The translations under genes and the position numbers were made by a program. A DNA stretch of 9,854 nt from the NCBI GenBank assembly GCA_035511435.1, contig DATKFJ010000429.1:1-9854 (forward strand), written 5' to 3'. The notes under the pieces were generated by a model that saw only the letters and a list, made by a program, of their open reading frames with translations, searched no databases and was not told the origin of the DNA. The DNA comes from JAMXLO01 sp035511435 (lineage in GTDB: Bacteria; Pseudomonadota; Alphaproteobacteria; Acetobacterales; Acetobacteraceae). This document shows, in pieces, positions 1 through 7,161 of this stretch (the first letter of the stretch is position 1; each line of letters opens with the position of its first letter).

Positions 1-1
1 A

Positions 2-388
2 GAACGATTGTGGCTGGTGGCGGATGGCACGGTGCGGCCGTTCGATGGCGATCTGGATGAGTACCGCGCGTTGCTTGCCGAACGCGCGCGGCCGGCAGCG
101 AAACAGGATGCCGGCACGCGTCGCGATGAGCGCCGCGAACGGGCCGATGCGCGCGCGGCATTGGCACCGTTGCGCAAGCAGGCGCGCGATGCAGAGGCGC
201 GGTTGGGACGGCTGTCGGCGGAGCGGGCGATGATCGAAGCGAAACTGGCCGATCCGGGGATGTATGTGCCGACGCGCAAGGCGGAGATGGCCGCGGCGAA
301 TGCTCGCCTGGCTGCGATCCGGAAGCTTGCTGCGACGGCGGAGGCAGAATGGCTGGCGGCGGAAGAGGCGCTGGAATCTGCCTCCTGA
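2..388 (+). CDS. ABC-F family ATPase, C-terminal fragment (5' end outside window)
   Basis: This is the last 128 or so codons of an ABC-F protein (Uup/YheS type), a soluble twin-ATPase protein that in known members acts on the ribosome. The frame is already open at base 2 and begins ERLWLVADG followed by VRPFDGDLDEYRALL. This is the typical end of the second ABC domain, where strands carrying 'W.v.dG.v..f.GdldeY' follow the H-loop. After it comes an Ala/Arg/Glu-rich stretch of about 90 residues with heptad character, matching the ABC-F C-terminal coiled coil, including a PGMYVPTRKAEM segment often seen there. Walker and signature motifs lie upstream of the window, so Uup cannot be separated from YheS-like members. 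The stop is TGA at 386-388. A TTG at 8 could be misread as a start, but the homology continues through the window edge. Confidence 0.85.
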   Translation, partial: ERLWLVADGTVRPFDGDLDEYRALLAERARPAAKQDAGTRRDERRERADARAALAPLRKQARDAEARLGRLSAERAMIEAKLADPGMYVPTRKAEMAAANARLAAIRKLAATAEAEWLAAEEALESAS

Positions 389-465
389 CGGCGGCCGCCA
401 TCAGATTTTCGCTGGTGCCACTGGGACGCTGGAACCACGTTGCCGCGTCGCGACACGGCGGGTCC

Positions 466-801
466 GTCATCTGGGTCAGGCACCGAACTGTCGATTGCAC
501 ACGCCAACCACAGCCGCGCGAGGCCTGGCCGGTGCGGATTTGCTCCGGCTCGCGCGGGCCCTGCCGGCCGTCGCGCGCGCTATGGCTGTCGCCGGACCAT
601 GCGGTGTATATTGGCGACGTGCCAATGCCTTTGAAACAACTGGTCAACGACATCAGCATAGTTGGGGTGCCGGTGGACCATGTGACGTATTGCCAAGGCG
701 AACTGCCACGGCACGCCGTGCGTGCGGTGACCGGACGCGCGCTGGCTGCGGCGAAGCGGTGGGTCAAATCCATTGCCGCGGAGACGAGGCGGGCAGCATG
801 A
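466..801 (+). pseudogene. Truncated Hint_2 (hedgehog/intein-type) domain remnant
   Basis: The frame from 466 to the TGA at 799-801 reads VIWVRHRTVDC, then REAWPVRI, LWLSPDHAVYIGDVPMPLK, QLVNDISIV, VPVDHVTY and ELPRHAV. As I recall it, this follows the order of the C-terminal half of Hint_2 domains, which read roughly 'vvWiGhR.vdc..hp.p..vwPvri...lWLSPDHAvfvdgvLiPv..LvNg.tI..v.vd.vtY.hveL..Hdv'. These are common in large secreted proteins of Acetobacteraceae. The N-terminal half with the catalytic cysteine ('CF..GT.I.T..G...vedL..GD') is absent: the same frame upstream runs back into the ABC-F gene without similarity. The usual tail 'LLAEGLPAESYLD' is replaced by unrelated sequence. I read it as a decayed fragment, not a working protein. 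No ribosome-binding site precedes it. Its stop overlaps the ATG of the next gene. Similarity is judged by eye. Confidence 0.6.
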
Positions 802-1346
802 TCTACATGGTCGAAATGGCTCTGCTCGATACCGCGCGACGGGCCGAATGGGATTTATGGTACGTCGCGCATCAGCATCACCTGCTGTCGATTCCCGGCA
901 TCCATGCAAGTCAGCGCTTCGAGTGCATCCACGCGGCGGCCTCGCCGTTCGTTGCGTTGCATGAAGTGGATGGGCCAGAGGTTTTCACCAGCGACGCCTA
1001 TCGCGCCAGCGCCGGTCCAGCCAATACGGGCGAATGGCAGAGCAAGATGGGCAACTGGCACCGCAACGTGTTCCGCGGCATCGACCACACGCCGGACGTT
1101 CCTATGGATGCGAGGCTTGTGGTGGTTGAACGCGGCTGCGAATCATCGATGCCGCGTGATGCCGACATGCGCTGGATGGAAGCCATCGGACTGGACCAGA
1201 GTGTCCGGCGCCGCGGTCTTGCACCGATGCAACCGACGCAGGCCGACATGCTGGCGGGGACGCCTGGTATTCGCGTGCTGAAAGCGCTTGGGCCGAGGCT
1301 TACACTTTCTTCTCCCAACCGCGGGGACCCTGCTGCCAGTACGTAA
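798..1346 (+). CDS. Conserved hypothetical protein, possible dimeric alpha/beta-barrel fold
   Basis: The 182-residue protein begins MIYMVEMALLDTARRAEWDLWY and has WYVAHQHHLLSIPGIHASQRF near residues 21-41. That pattern, a short beta strand, a helix with W-x-x-W-Y and His residues, then 'l..iPGi..sqRfe', resembles EthD/Dabb-like small proteins that form dimeric alpha/beta barrels. Some relatives carry the unreliable label 'sugar ABC transporter'. A second part includes GEWQSKMGNWHRNVF (78-92) and DVPMDARLVVVE (100-111), then a tail ending near GIRVLKALGPRL (157-168). I see no signal peptide or membrane segment. The start is ATG 798 because similarity begins at MIYMVEM; the longer upstream frame looks like shadow sequence. 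A purine-rich GAGGCGGG lies just upstream. The last 47 bp overlap the end of the convergent holC gene. The catalytic role, if any, is unknown; a heme- or small-molecule-handling enzyme is only a guess. Confidence 0.65.
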   Translation: MIYMVEMALLDTARRAEWDLWYVAHQHHLLSIPGIHASQRFECIHAAASPFVALHEVDGPEVFTSDAYRASAGPANTGEWQSKMGNWHRNVFRGIDHTPDVPMDARLVVVERGCESSMPRDADMRWMEAIGLDQSVRRRGLAPMQPTQADMLAGTPGIRVLKALGPRLTLSSPNRGDPAAST

Positions 1347-1746
1347 GGCTGTGCCCGGCGGCCTTTGCTGCGGTCCAGCGCTCGCGCGCCGCCACAACCG
1401 CTGCTTCGTCCTGGCCATCGAACAGATCGAACACGCGGTCGAACTCGCCAAGTCGCGTGCTTCTTGCGCCGTCGATCACGAACAGAAAGCGCGCGTTGTT
1501 CGGCGACGCATCTTCCGTTGTCAGCCAGACCGGTTGCAGGTCCGGATCACCATCTGCCGCGGTACCATGCGGCAGCCAATCGGGTTCCGCGCATTTCCAC
1601 AGCGCATCATCCAGCGATGCGACGCGTTCGGCGGTGCCGCACAACACGACAGCGCGTTGTCCAGTTGCCAACGTGCGCGCAAGCAGTTGCGGCAGCGCAT
1701 GATCCGGTCCGGTACGCGTCAGGTGATAGAAACCGATGTCGGTCAT
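1300..1746 (-). CDS. holC: DNA polymerase III subunit chi
   Basis: HolC is a small accessory subunit of the replicative polymerase clamp loader. In E. coli it pairs with psi (HolD) and binds single-stranded-DNA-binding protein; a separate HolD is often not recognisable in alphaproteobacteria. The 148-residue product starts MTDIGFYHLTRT and shows the family run LPQLLARTLATGQRAVV (18-34), DDALWKCAEPDWLPHG (46-61) and QPVWLT (71-76). It ends with GHSLTYWQQGPRGWEKK (131-147), characteristic of the alphaproteobacterial form. Length is normal for the family. It lies 64 bp downstream of pepA on the same strand, a pairing seen in many proteobacteria, so the two are probably co-transcribed. Its 3' end overlaps the facing gene at 798-1346 by 47 bp, with no room for an intergenic terminator. 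Confidence 0.9.
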   Translation of the reverse strand: MTDIGFYHLTRTGPDHALPQLLARTLATGQRAVVLCGTAERVASLDDALWKCAEPDWLPHGTAADGDPDLQPVWLTTEDASPNNARFLFVIDGARSTRLGEFDRVFDLFDGQDEAAVVAARERWTAAKAAGHSLTYWQQGPRGWEKKV

Positions 1747-1810
1747 TCGCCCTGTTACCTCAGGCCGCCACTTCCGCGGGATGACATTTGCAGCGCAACG
1801 GTGAACCGAT

Positions 1811-3292
1811 TTACCCCTCGTAGTGCTCTGCCACCAGCCGATCCAGCAGCCTTACAGCGAATGCGGTCGCACCTTTTGGCACGGTCGGCGCATCTCGCGT
1901 GCTCCAGGCCACGCCGGCAATGTCCAGATGGGCCCAGGGTTTCTTGTTGACGAAGCGCTGAATGAATTGCGCCGCGCTGATCGATCCCGCGGGCCTGCCG
2001 CCGATATTCTTCATGTCGGCGATGTCGGATCTGATCAGCCGGTCGTAAGCGTCATCCAGCGGGAATCGCCACAGTTTCTCATTCGTGGCCCGCCCCGCGG
2101 ACGCCAGTTTCTGCGCCAACGCATCATCGTTGCTGAACATCCCGGCGTACTCGTGGCCGAGTGCCACGATCATGGCGCCGGTCAGCGTCGCCAGATCGAC
2201 CATGAAGCGCGGGTCGAATTTCTCCTGGCAGTACCACAGCACATCAGCGAGCACCAAGCGCCCCTCTGCGTCGGTATTGATCACCTCTATGGTCTGCCCG
2301 GAATAGCTCTTGACCACATCGCCCGGACGTTGCGCGCTGCCGGACGGCATGTTCTCCACCAGTCCCACAAGTCCAACCGCATCAACCTTCGCCCTGCGTC
2401 CCGCGAGCGCCGCCATCAGACCGACGACGGTGCCGGCGCCGGCCATGTCCCACTTCATGTCCTCCATGCCGCCGGCCGGTTTGATGCTGATTCCGCCGGT
2501 GTCGAACGTGACTCCCTTGCCGATGAACGCCAGCGGCTTGCCCTTGCTTTTGCGGCCGTTGCCAGAGGCACCGTGCCACTGCATCACCACCATGCGCGGT
2601 TCATTGACGCTGCCTTGCGACACGCCGAGCAAGGCACCGAAACCGAGCCTGGTCATTTCCTTGGGGCCAAGTACTTCCACCTTCAGTCCCAGTTCGGTCA
2701 GCTTGCGGCAGCGATCGGCCATCTCTGCCGGGTTCAACACATTGGGTGGCTCGCTGACCAGGTCGCGCGAGATGAACACGCCCTTCGCGATGGCCTGCAA
2801 CGGCTCCCACGCGGTTTTGCCGCGCGCCGGATCGCCGGTGAGCAGCGTCAGTTTTGCGAGTTTCGGCTTATCCTCGGGCTTTTCCTTGGTGCGGTAGCGG
2901 TCGAAGCGATACGCGCGCAGTACGGCACCCAGCGCAACCTCTGCCGCCTGCGCCGGTTGCAGCGTGCCGGTGGCCACGGTGGCGGCGGGTTCGCGCAACA
3001 GGGCACCGGCCGCGTGGCCGCCGGCCTCGTTCAGTACATGCGGCGTTACTTCGGCCGGCTTGCCGAGACCCACTGCCACGACGTGCGACAACCCGGCTCC
3101 CGGTGCGAGGATGGTGCAGGTTTTGCCCTTCGCGCCCTTGAACTCAGCTGACTTCAATGCCCGCGCGATTGCTCCGCCGGTCGCCTCGTCGGCCTGCTGC
3201 CACACGCCGGATGGCTGTTCGCCTTCGCCCATCAGCAGCACCAGAGCACCGGACTTCGGCAAGGCCGGCTTGGCGAAGGCAATGTCGAGCAT
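1811..3292 (-). CDS. pepA: Leucyl aminopeptidase (M17 family, cytosol aminopeptidase)
   Basis: This is a cytosolic two-metal exopeptidase that removes N-terminal residues, Leu preferred, from peptides; the family forms hexamers. The 493-residue protein has a variable N-terminal domain (about 1-165) and a catalytic C-terminal domain. Metal ligands follow E. coli PepA spacing exactly: K259, D264, D282, D341 and E343. The catalytic pair is K271 and R345. They sit in GKGVTFDTGGISIKP (258-272), KWDMAGAG (280-287) and the family signature NTDAEGRL (339-346). I chose ATG 3290-3292 (MLDIAFAKPAL) because AGGGGAG lies 7 bases upstream and homology starts there; an in-frame ATG 75 bases further upstream adds an unconserved leader. 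Lys-rich KSKGK (248-252) is a modest insertion before the metal site. It is probably the first gene of a pepA-holC unit. Some PepA proteins also bind DNA; nothing here tests that. Confidence 0.95.
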   Translation of the reverse strand: MLDIAFAKPALPKSGALVLLMGEGEQPSGVWQQADEATGGAIARALKSAEFKGAKGKTCTILAPGAGLSHVVAVGLGKPAEVTPHVLNEAGGHAAGALLREPAATVATGTLQPAQAAEVALGAVLRAYRFDRYRTKEKPEDKPKLAKLTLLTGDPARGKTAWEPLQAIAKGVFISRDLVSEPPNVLNPAEMADRCRKLTELGLKVEVLGPKEMTRLGFGALLGVSQGSVNEPRMVVMQWHGASGNGRKSKGKPLAFIGKGVTFDTGGISIKPAGGMEDMKWDMAGAGTVVGLMAALAGRRAKVDAVGLVGLVENMPSGSAQRPGDVVKSYSGQTIEVINTDAEGRLVLADVLWYCQEKFDPRFMVDLATLTGAMIVALGHEYAGMFSNDDALAQKLASAGRATNEKLWRFPLDDAYDRLIRSDIADMKNIGGRPAGSISAAQFIQRFVNKKPWAHLDIAGVAWSTRDAPTVPKGATAFAVRLLDRLVAEHYEG

Positions 3293-3299
3293 GAGAGAA

Positions 3300-3306
3300 C
3301 TCCCCT
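3300..3306 (-). promoter_or_regulatory. Ribosome-binding site that sets the pepA start
   Basis: On the minus strand AGGGGAG precedes the ATG at 3292 by 7 bases. It decides between this start and the in-frame ATG at 3365-3367, which has no purine-rich tract before it. Confidence 0.7.
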
Positions 3307-3338
3307 GGATTCTGTCGCCGGCGTTGTGACGACACCGG

Positions 3339-3344
3339 ATTGTA
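3339..3344 (-). promoter_or_regulatory. Candidate -10 element for pepA-holC
   Basis: TACAAT on the minus strand matches the sigma-70 -10 consensus at five of six positions. It would give an untranslated leader of about 40 bases before pepA. No good -35 box is visible at 17 or 18 bases upstream (ATGGCA is the nearest). This lies in the 105-bp space shared with the divergent tsaC gene. Confidence 0.35.
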
Positions 3345-3397
3345 GCAGCGTGTTCCGCCTTTGCCATGTCTGACGCGTGCGGCTATCTGCAGCGAGC

Positions 3398-4366
3398 ATG
3401 ACCGAATTGCTGCAACCCGATGTTGCCGGTATCGCGTGTGCCGCGTCATTGCTGCGCGCCGGCGAGCTGGTGGCGTTCGGCACCGAAACGGTTTATGGGC
3501 TCGGAGCGGATGCGACGAATGATCGCGCTGTGGCAGGTGTCTTCGCCGCCAAGCAGCGACCGCGGTTCAATCCATTGATCTGCCATTACGCTGATGCTGA
3601 AACGGCGTTTGCCGACGTGGTCGCGAATGCGCTGGCGCGGCGATTGGCTGCTGCGTTCTGGCCTGGACCACTCAGTCTGGTGCTGCCGCGCGAGCGCGGT
3701 TGCGCGGTGAGCCTGCTGGCCAGCGCGGGACTGGATACCGTGGCGGTGCGCGTTCCGGCACACGACACGGCGCGGGCATTGCTGCGTGAGTTTGGCCGGC
3801 CGGTCGCCGCGCCATCGGCGAACCGTTCGGGCCGGGTCAGTCCGACCGCCGTGCGGCATGTGTTGGCCGAACTTGCAGGAGCCATCGCAGCGGTGCTGGA
3901 CAGCGGATCATGTATTGTGGGTGTGGAGTCAACCGTGCTCGATGTTTCAACCGGCGACCCGGTGTTGCTGCGGCCTGGTGGTGTGACGGTTGAGGCGATC
4001 GAGTCTGTGATCGGACCAATACGCACCGCCGTCCAACTGCAATCGGGCGCGTTGCGGTCGCCGGGGCTGCTCGCATCGCACTATGCACCACGGTTGCCCC
4101 TGCGGCTGGATGCGGTCGATGTGGGGAGCGACGAGGGGTTGCTCGCGTTTGGTCCGGCATTGCGAGGAGCCGGGACGGTGTTCGCGTTGAGCGACGGCGG
4201 CGATTTGACGGAAGCCGCCGCCAGGCTGTTCGCCGGTCTGCGGACGCTGGACGAGAGTGCCATGGCGCTGGGGCTGGTACGGATCGCGGCGATGCCGATT
4301 CCGCAACAGGGACTTGGTCTGGCGATCAACGATCGTCTAGGTCGCGCGGCGGCTCCGCGCGCGTGA
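3398..4366 (+). CDS. tsaC: Threonylcarbamoyl-AMP synthase, two-domain Sua5 type
   Basis: The enzyme makes threonylcarbamoyl-AMP from threonine, bicarbonate and ATP, the first step of the t6A37 modification of ANN-decoding tRNAs. The 322-residue product has an N-terminal YrdC/TsaC domain (about 10-200) with GTETVYGLGADA (28-39), KQRPRFNPL (52-60), AAPSANRSG (137-145) and VGVESTVLD (174-182). These are the nucleotide and threonine pocket motifs. SPGLLASHYAPR (221-232) is the 'PG...HYaP' linker typical of Sua5. A C-terminal Sua5 domain (about 240-318) ends LGLAINDRLGRAA. The length fits Sua5 rather than the roughly 190-residue TsaC form. ATG 3398 was chosen over GTG 3377 because homology starts at MTELLQPD; its Shine-Dalgarno is weak in either case. 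The gene is divergent from pepA. Confidence 0.93.
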   Translation: MTELLQPDVAGIACAASLLRAGELVAFGTETVYGLGADATNDRAVAGVFAAKQRPRFNPLICHYADAETAFADVVANALARRLAAAFWPGPLSLVLPRERGCAVSLLASAGLDTVAVRVPAHDTARALLREFGRPVAAPSANRSGRVSPTAVRHVLAELAGAIAAVLDSGSCIVGVESTVLDVSTGDPVLLRPGGVTVEAIESVIGPIRTAVQLQSGALRSPGLLASHYAPRLPLRLDAVDVGSDEGLLAFGPALRGAGTVFALSDGGDLTEAAARLFAGLRTLDESAMALGLVRIAAMPIPQQGLGLAINDRLGRAAAPRA

Positions 4367-4429
4367 TGGATTGCATGCTGTTCGCTGCCATCGGATGATC
4401 GTTGGGGACACGCACCGCGGGAGGAAGCA

Positions 4430-5173
4430 ATGCGACTCAAGGACAAGGTGGCGATCGTCACTGGCGGCGCCCACGGCATGGGTGAGGCGGAGGCTCGGCT
4501 GTTTGCCCAGGAAGGCGCCCGCGTGGTCGTGGCCGATGTGCTGGTGAAGCAAGGCGAGGCCGTTGCCGCCGACATATCCGCCAACCAGCGCCAGGCGCGT
4601 TTCGTGCGCACGGATGTGACGTCGGAAACGGATTGGAAGAAGCTGATCGCGGACACGATCGCGGCTTATGGCCGGCTAGACATCCTGGTGAACAACGCGG
4701 GCATCAGCGGCAGTTCGGTTGGCGATGTCGACGGGCTGGAGGGCTGGCAGAAGCTGCTGTCGATCAATGCCACCAGTGTGTTTCTAGGCACCAAGCTGGC
4801 GGCGGCCGAGATGGCGAAGACCGGCGGCGGTTCCATTGTCAATATTTCGTCCATCATGGGCATCGTTGCCAGCGAGGACAGCCATCCCGGCTATCCTGCC
4901 TCGAAGGCGGCGGTCCGCAATTATACGAAGGCAGCGGCGTGCCGTTACGGACCGCAGGGCGTGCGGGTGAACTCGGTGCATCCGGGCTATCTGCCGCCGA
5001 TGCTGAACGCCACCAACGCCGCGGGGCGGCAGACGAAGATCGCGCAGACGCCGTTGCGCCGGTTGGGCGAGCCGATCGAGGTGGCGTACGGCGTGCTGTT
5101 CCTGGCATCGGACGAGGCTTCGTTCGTTACTGGAGCGGAATTGGTTATTGATGGGGGCTATATCGCGCATTAG
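4430..5173 (+). CDS. Short-chain dehydrogenase/reductase (classical SDR)
   Basis: A 247-residue classical SDR, a cytosolic NAD(P)-dependent alcohol/ketone oxidoreductase. The cofactor motif TGGAHGMG lies at 11-18. D36 at the end of the second strand (VVVADV) favours NAD(H) over NADP(H). NNAG is at 88-91, N113 in SINATSVF, a catalytic serine in NISS (138-141), and YPASK gives Y155 and K159. The C-terminal DGGYIAH is the usual SDR ending. Overall it resembles cyclopentanol dehydrogenase and similar secondary-alcohol dehydrogenases, but substrate cannot be assigned from SDR sequence. A strong GGGAGGA (4419-4425) precedes the ATG by 4 bases. The next gene starts 46 bp downstream on the same strand with its own ribosome site, so the two may share a transcript. 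Confidence 0.92.
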   Translation: MRLKDKVAIVTGGAHGMGEAEARLFAQEGARVVVADVLVKQGEAVAADISANQRQARFVRTDVTSETDWKKLIADTIAAYGRLDILVNNAGISGSSVGDVDGLEGWQKLLSINATSVFLGTKLAAAEMAKTGGGSIVNISSIMGIVASEDSHPGYPASKAAVRNYTKAAACRYGPQGVRVNSVHPGYLPPMLNATNAAGRQTKIAQTPLRRLGEPIEVAYGVLFLASDEASFVTGAELVIDGGYIAH

Positions 5174-5219
5174 GGCTGACTGTCGGCGACTGCAATGACA
5201 ACTTTTCGGAAGGCGGCAA

Positions 5220-6107
5220 ATGGTTCAGGTGCCGAAGCTACAAATTCCTGGCGTGTATCACCGCCGGATCGGCGATATTGTGGTGACAGCGCTGTCCGAC
5301 GGCTACCTCGATGGCACGGTGGATGTGCTGCAGAACATCGCGCCGGATGACGCCATGCGCGTGCTGACCGAGAATTTTCGGCCCGGCCGGCGGACCTCGG
5401 TGAACTGCTATGCGATCCACTCCGCTGGACGGCTTGCATTGATTGAAACCGGCTCCGGCGATTACCTGCTGCCGACCGCCGGCAAGTTGCAGAAGAACCT
5501 GGCGGCTGCCGGGATCGATCCGGCGGAGATCGAGACGGTGATCCTGACGCATATGCATCCCGATCATTCGGCTGGGCTGACCGATCCGAAGACCGGCAGG
5601 CGGCTGTTTCCGAATGCCGACCTGGTGGTGCACGAGAACGAACCGCGGCATTGGAACGACGATGCGGCGATGGCGCAGGCGAGCGAGCGGGCGAAGAAGC
5701 TGTATTTCCAGTGCGCGCGCGAGCAGATGGCGCCATATCACAACGTGATGCACACATTCTCCGGCGACGTGGAGGTGTTTCCAGGCGTCACGTCGGTGCC
5801 GCTGCATGGGCATACGCCGGGGCATTGCGGCTACATGATTTCCTCGGGCAGGGATTCGCTGCTGATTTGGGGCGACATCGTGCACGTGCCGGACATCCAG
5901 ATACCGCGGCCGGAGGTGACGATCGAGTTCGACACCGATCCGCATGCCGCCGCCGCGACGCGCAAGCGGGTGTTGGACATGGTGGCGACCGACCGGCAAT
6001 TGGTGGCCGGTATGCACATGCACTTCCCCGGCTTCGCGCACGTGGTGAAGCACGGCGACAGCTACGCCATGCTGCCGGAGTTCTGGGACCAGGCGTTCGG
6101 CGAGTGA
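5220..6107 (+). CDS. Metallo-beta-lactamase-fold hydrolase
   Basis: A 295-residue MBL-fold enzyme, probably binding two zinc or similar ions. THMHPDH (110-116) supplies H111, H113, D115 and H116. GHTPGH (197-202) supplies the third-strand histidine, GD (218-219) the bridging aspartate, and MHMHFPG (265-271) the final histidine. The stretch from GDIVHVPDIQIPRPEVTIEF (218-237) through the 'G.H.HFPG' ending is what I associate with the methyl-parathion-hydrolase/AHL-lactonase-like branch of MBL hydrolases. This makes an ester, lactone or phosphotriester substrate more likely than a beta-lactam. There is no signal peptide, which also argues against a periplasmic beta-lactamase. GGAAGG (5208-5213) sits 6 bases before the ATG. 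It follows the SDR gene by 46 bp, and a lactone- or ester-opening step after an alcohol oxidation would fit, but that is inference. Confidence 0.9.
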   Translation: MVQVPKLQIPGVYHRRIGDIVVTALSDGYLDGTVDVLQNIAPDDAMRVLTENFRPGRRTSVNCYAIHSAGRLALIETGSGDYLLPTAGKLQKNLAAAGIDPAEIETVILTHMHPDHSAGLTDPKTGRRLFPNADLVVHENEPRHWNDDAAMAQASERAKKLYFQCAREQMAPYHNVMHTFSGDVEVFPGVTSVPLHGHTPGHCGYMISSGRDSLLIWGDIVHVPDIQIPRPEVTIEFDTDPHAAAATRKRVLDMVATDRQLVAGMHMHFPGFAHVVKHGDSYAMLPEFWDQAFGE

Positions 6108-6151
6108 TGGCGTAGCCGGGTCCTCGTCACCCCTGTGTGGCGAGTAATGGC
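6099..6151. repeat. Imperfect 13-bp direct repeat around the MBL gene end
   Basis: GGCGAGTGATGGC (6099-6111, containing the MBL stop codon) recurs as GGCGAGTAATGGC (6139-6151), 12 of 13 identical, 40 bp apart. It lies in the 74-bp convergent space between the MBL and NHL genes. It could be a local duplication or chance; I see no clear terminator hairpin in this space. Confidence 0.35.
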
Positions 6152-6181
6152 AACGCGCGGAGAGCCGTTCTGCGCTGATGC

Positions 6182-7057
6182 TCAGCCGGTTCGCACGAAC
6201 TTGTCCACGCTGCGGTCCACCGTCAATCCGGCGTAGATGTCGCCGCGCGAATCCACGCCTACGCCGTGGACATGGCGGCTTTCCATGCGGGCGAGCACCG
6301 TGCCTTGTGCATCGCGTACGCAGACATACGCTGGCTTGTCGCCGTCTTCCTGCTCGGCGATGGTGAATGTGCCGTCGTTGCTGCGGGTGATGTCGTTCGG
6401 GCCGCCCATGCCGGTCCACATGCCGAGGAAATCGCCGTCGGGGGAGAATATCTGGATGCGCTTGTTGGCGCGATCGGCGACGTAGAGCTTGCCGTCGGGG
6501 TCGATGGCGATGCTGTGCGGCAGGTGGAATTCCCCTGGTGCCTTGCCCGGCGTGCCCCATGATGTGACGAGATGGCCTTCGTTCGTGAAGCGGTGCACGC
6601 GGGCGTTGCGATAGCCGTCGGTCACGTAGATGTCGCCGTTGGGGTGGGCGATCATCTCGGTCGGGTGGTTGAAGGGGCCGGCCGCGCGTTCGGCGAGCCA
6701 GGGGGAGCCAGTGCAGCCGGTGTCGGAATGCACGCCGAGCTGGCCGAGTTGCAGCAGGGGTTTGCCGTCCAGGGTGAACGACTTCACGACCGAGCCGGAG
6801 CGGTCGGTGGTGTAGACGATGTCATCGACGATTTTAAGGCCGTGCGGGTCGGTGATTTCGCCGGCGCCCCAGGCGTTGAGATAGTTGCCGTCGCGGTCGA
6901 AGACCAGCACAGGGGGGGCCTTGCGCTGGAAGACGTAGACGCGGTCTTGGGAGTCGGTCCCAACGCGGCTGACGACGCCGAGCGATTGTCCAGGGGGTGG
7001 TTTGAGGAAATCGCGGATCAGTTGGTAGGTGTGGGTGTCGGTGCCGAGTTGGGTCAT
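6182..7057 (-). CDS. NHL-repeat beta-propeller protein, peptidyl-alpha-hydroxyglycine amidating-lyase-like
   Basis: The 291-residue protein is built from NHL-type blades, about 45 residues each. Recognisable strands include RVYVFQRKAPPVLVFDRDG (39-57), DIVYTTDRSGSVVKSF (79-94), GDIYVTDGYRNARVHRF (141-157), GKLYVADRANKRIQIF (189-204) and a last GDIYAGLTVDRSVDKFV (272-288). Histidines in DPHGL (H72), NHPTEM (H131), LPHSIAID (H181) and HVHGVGVD (H264) recur at one position per blade and would line the central channel. In eukaryotic peptidylglycine amidating lyase equivalent histidines bind zinc. Bacterial relatives are widespread in catabolic clusters, but their reaction is not established. There is no signal peptide from this start. 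The ATG at 7057 is fixed by GGGAGGAA 7 bases upstream, although the frame stays open back to 7453. It converges on the MBL gene, 74 bp apart. Confidence 0.85.
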   Translation of the reverse strand: MTQLGTDTHTYQLIRDFLKPPPGQSLGVVSRVGTDSQDRVYVFQRKAPPVLVFDRDGNYLNAWGAGEITDPHGLKIVDDIVYTTDRSGSVVKSFTLDGKPLLQLGQLGVHSDTGCTGSPWLAERAAGPFNHPTEMIAHPNGDIYVTDGYRNARVHRFTNEGHLVTSWGTPGKAPGEFHLPHSIAIDPDGKLYVADRANKRIQIFSPDGDFLGMWTGMGGPNDITRSNDGTFTIAEQEDGDKPAYVCVRDAQGTVLARMESRHVHGVGVDSRGDIYAGLTVDRSVDKFVRTG

Positions 7058-7064
7058 TGCCGTG

Positions 7065-7072
7065 TTCCTCCC
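7065..7072 (-). promoter_or_regulatory. Ribosome-binding site that sets the NHL-protein start
   Basis: GGGAGGAA on the minus strand, 7 bases before the ATG at 7055-7057. It is the evidence that translation starts here and not at the in-frame ATG at 7451-7453, which belongs to a different, decayed gene. Confidence 0.75.
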
Positions 7073-7112
7073 GGAAGAATGAGTGCGACGATTCATAGCC
7101 TGGATTTCACAA

Positions 7113-7142
7113 GCCGACGAGGTGAGGCCACCGCTCCTCGGC
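7113..7142. other. Imperfect hairpin between the GxxExxY remnant and the NHL gene
   Basis: GCCGACGAG (7113-7121) can pair with CTCCTCGGC (7134-7142), with one C-C mismatch and a 12-base loop. There is no T-run, so it is not a standard terminator. It lies in the leader region of the NHL gene; the rest of 7073-7160 shows nothing I recognise. Confidence 0.25.
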
Positions 7143-7161
7143 TCGGCCTTGAACGGATCGA

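Noticed and set aside
264..797. Extended upstream part of the frame that contains the 798-1346 gene
   Set aside because: The Arg-rich translation overlaps the ABC-F end and the Hint remnant in another frame; family similarity begins only at the ATG at 798.
1823..3151. Long plus-strand open frame (442 codons) opposite pepA
   Set aside because: Antisense shadow in GC-rich DNA; its translation is His/Arg-rich and unlike any family, while pepA shows complete catalytic motifs.
3293..3367. Longer N-terminus for PepA from the ATG at 3367
   Set aside because: No ribosome site before it, and the added 25 residues do not look like PepA or a signal peptide.
5238..6560. Long minus-strand open frame (440 codons)
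   Set aside because: It spans the MBL gene in antisense and then part of the NHL gene out of frame; composition is low-complexity Arg/His, with no domain.
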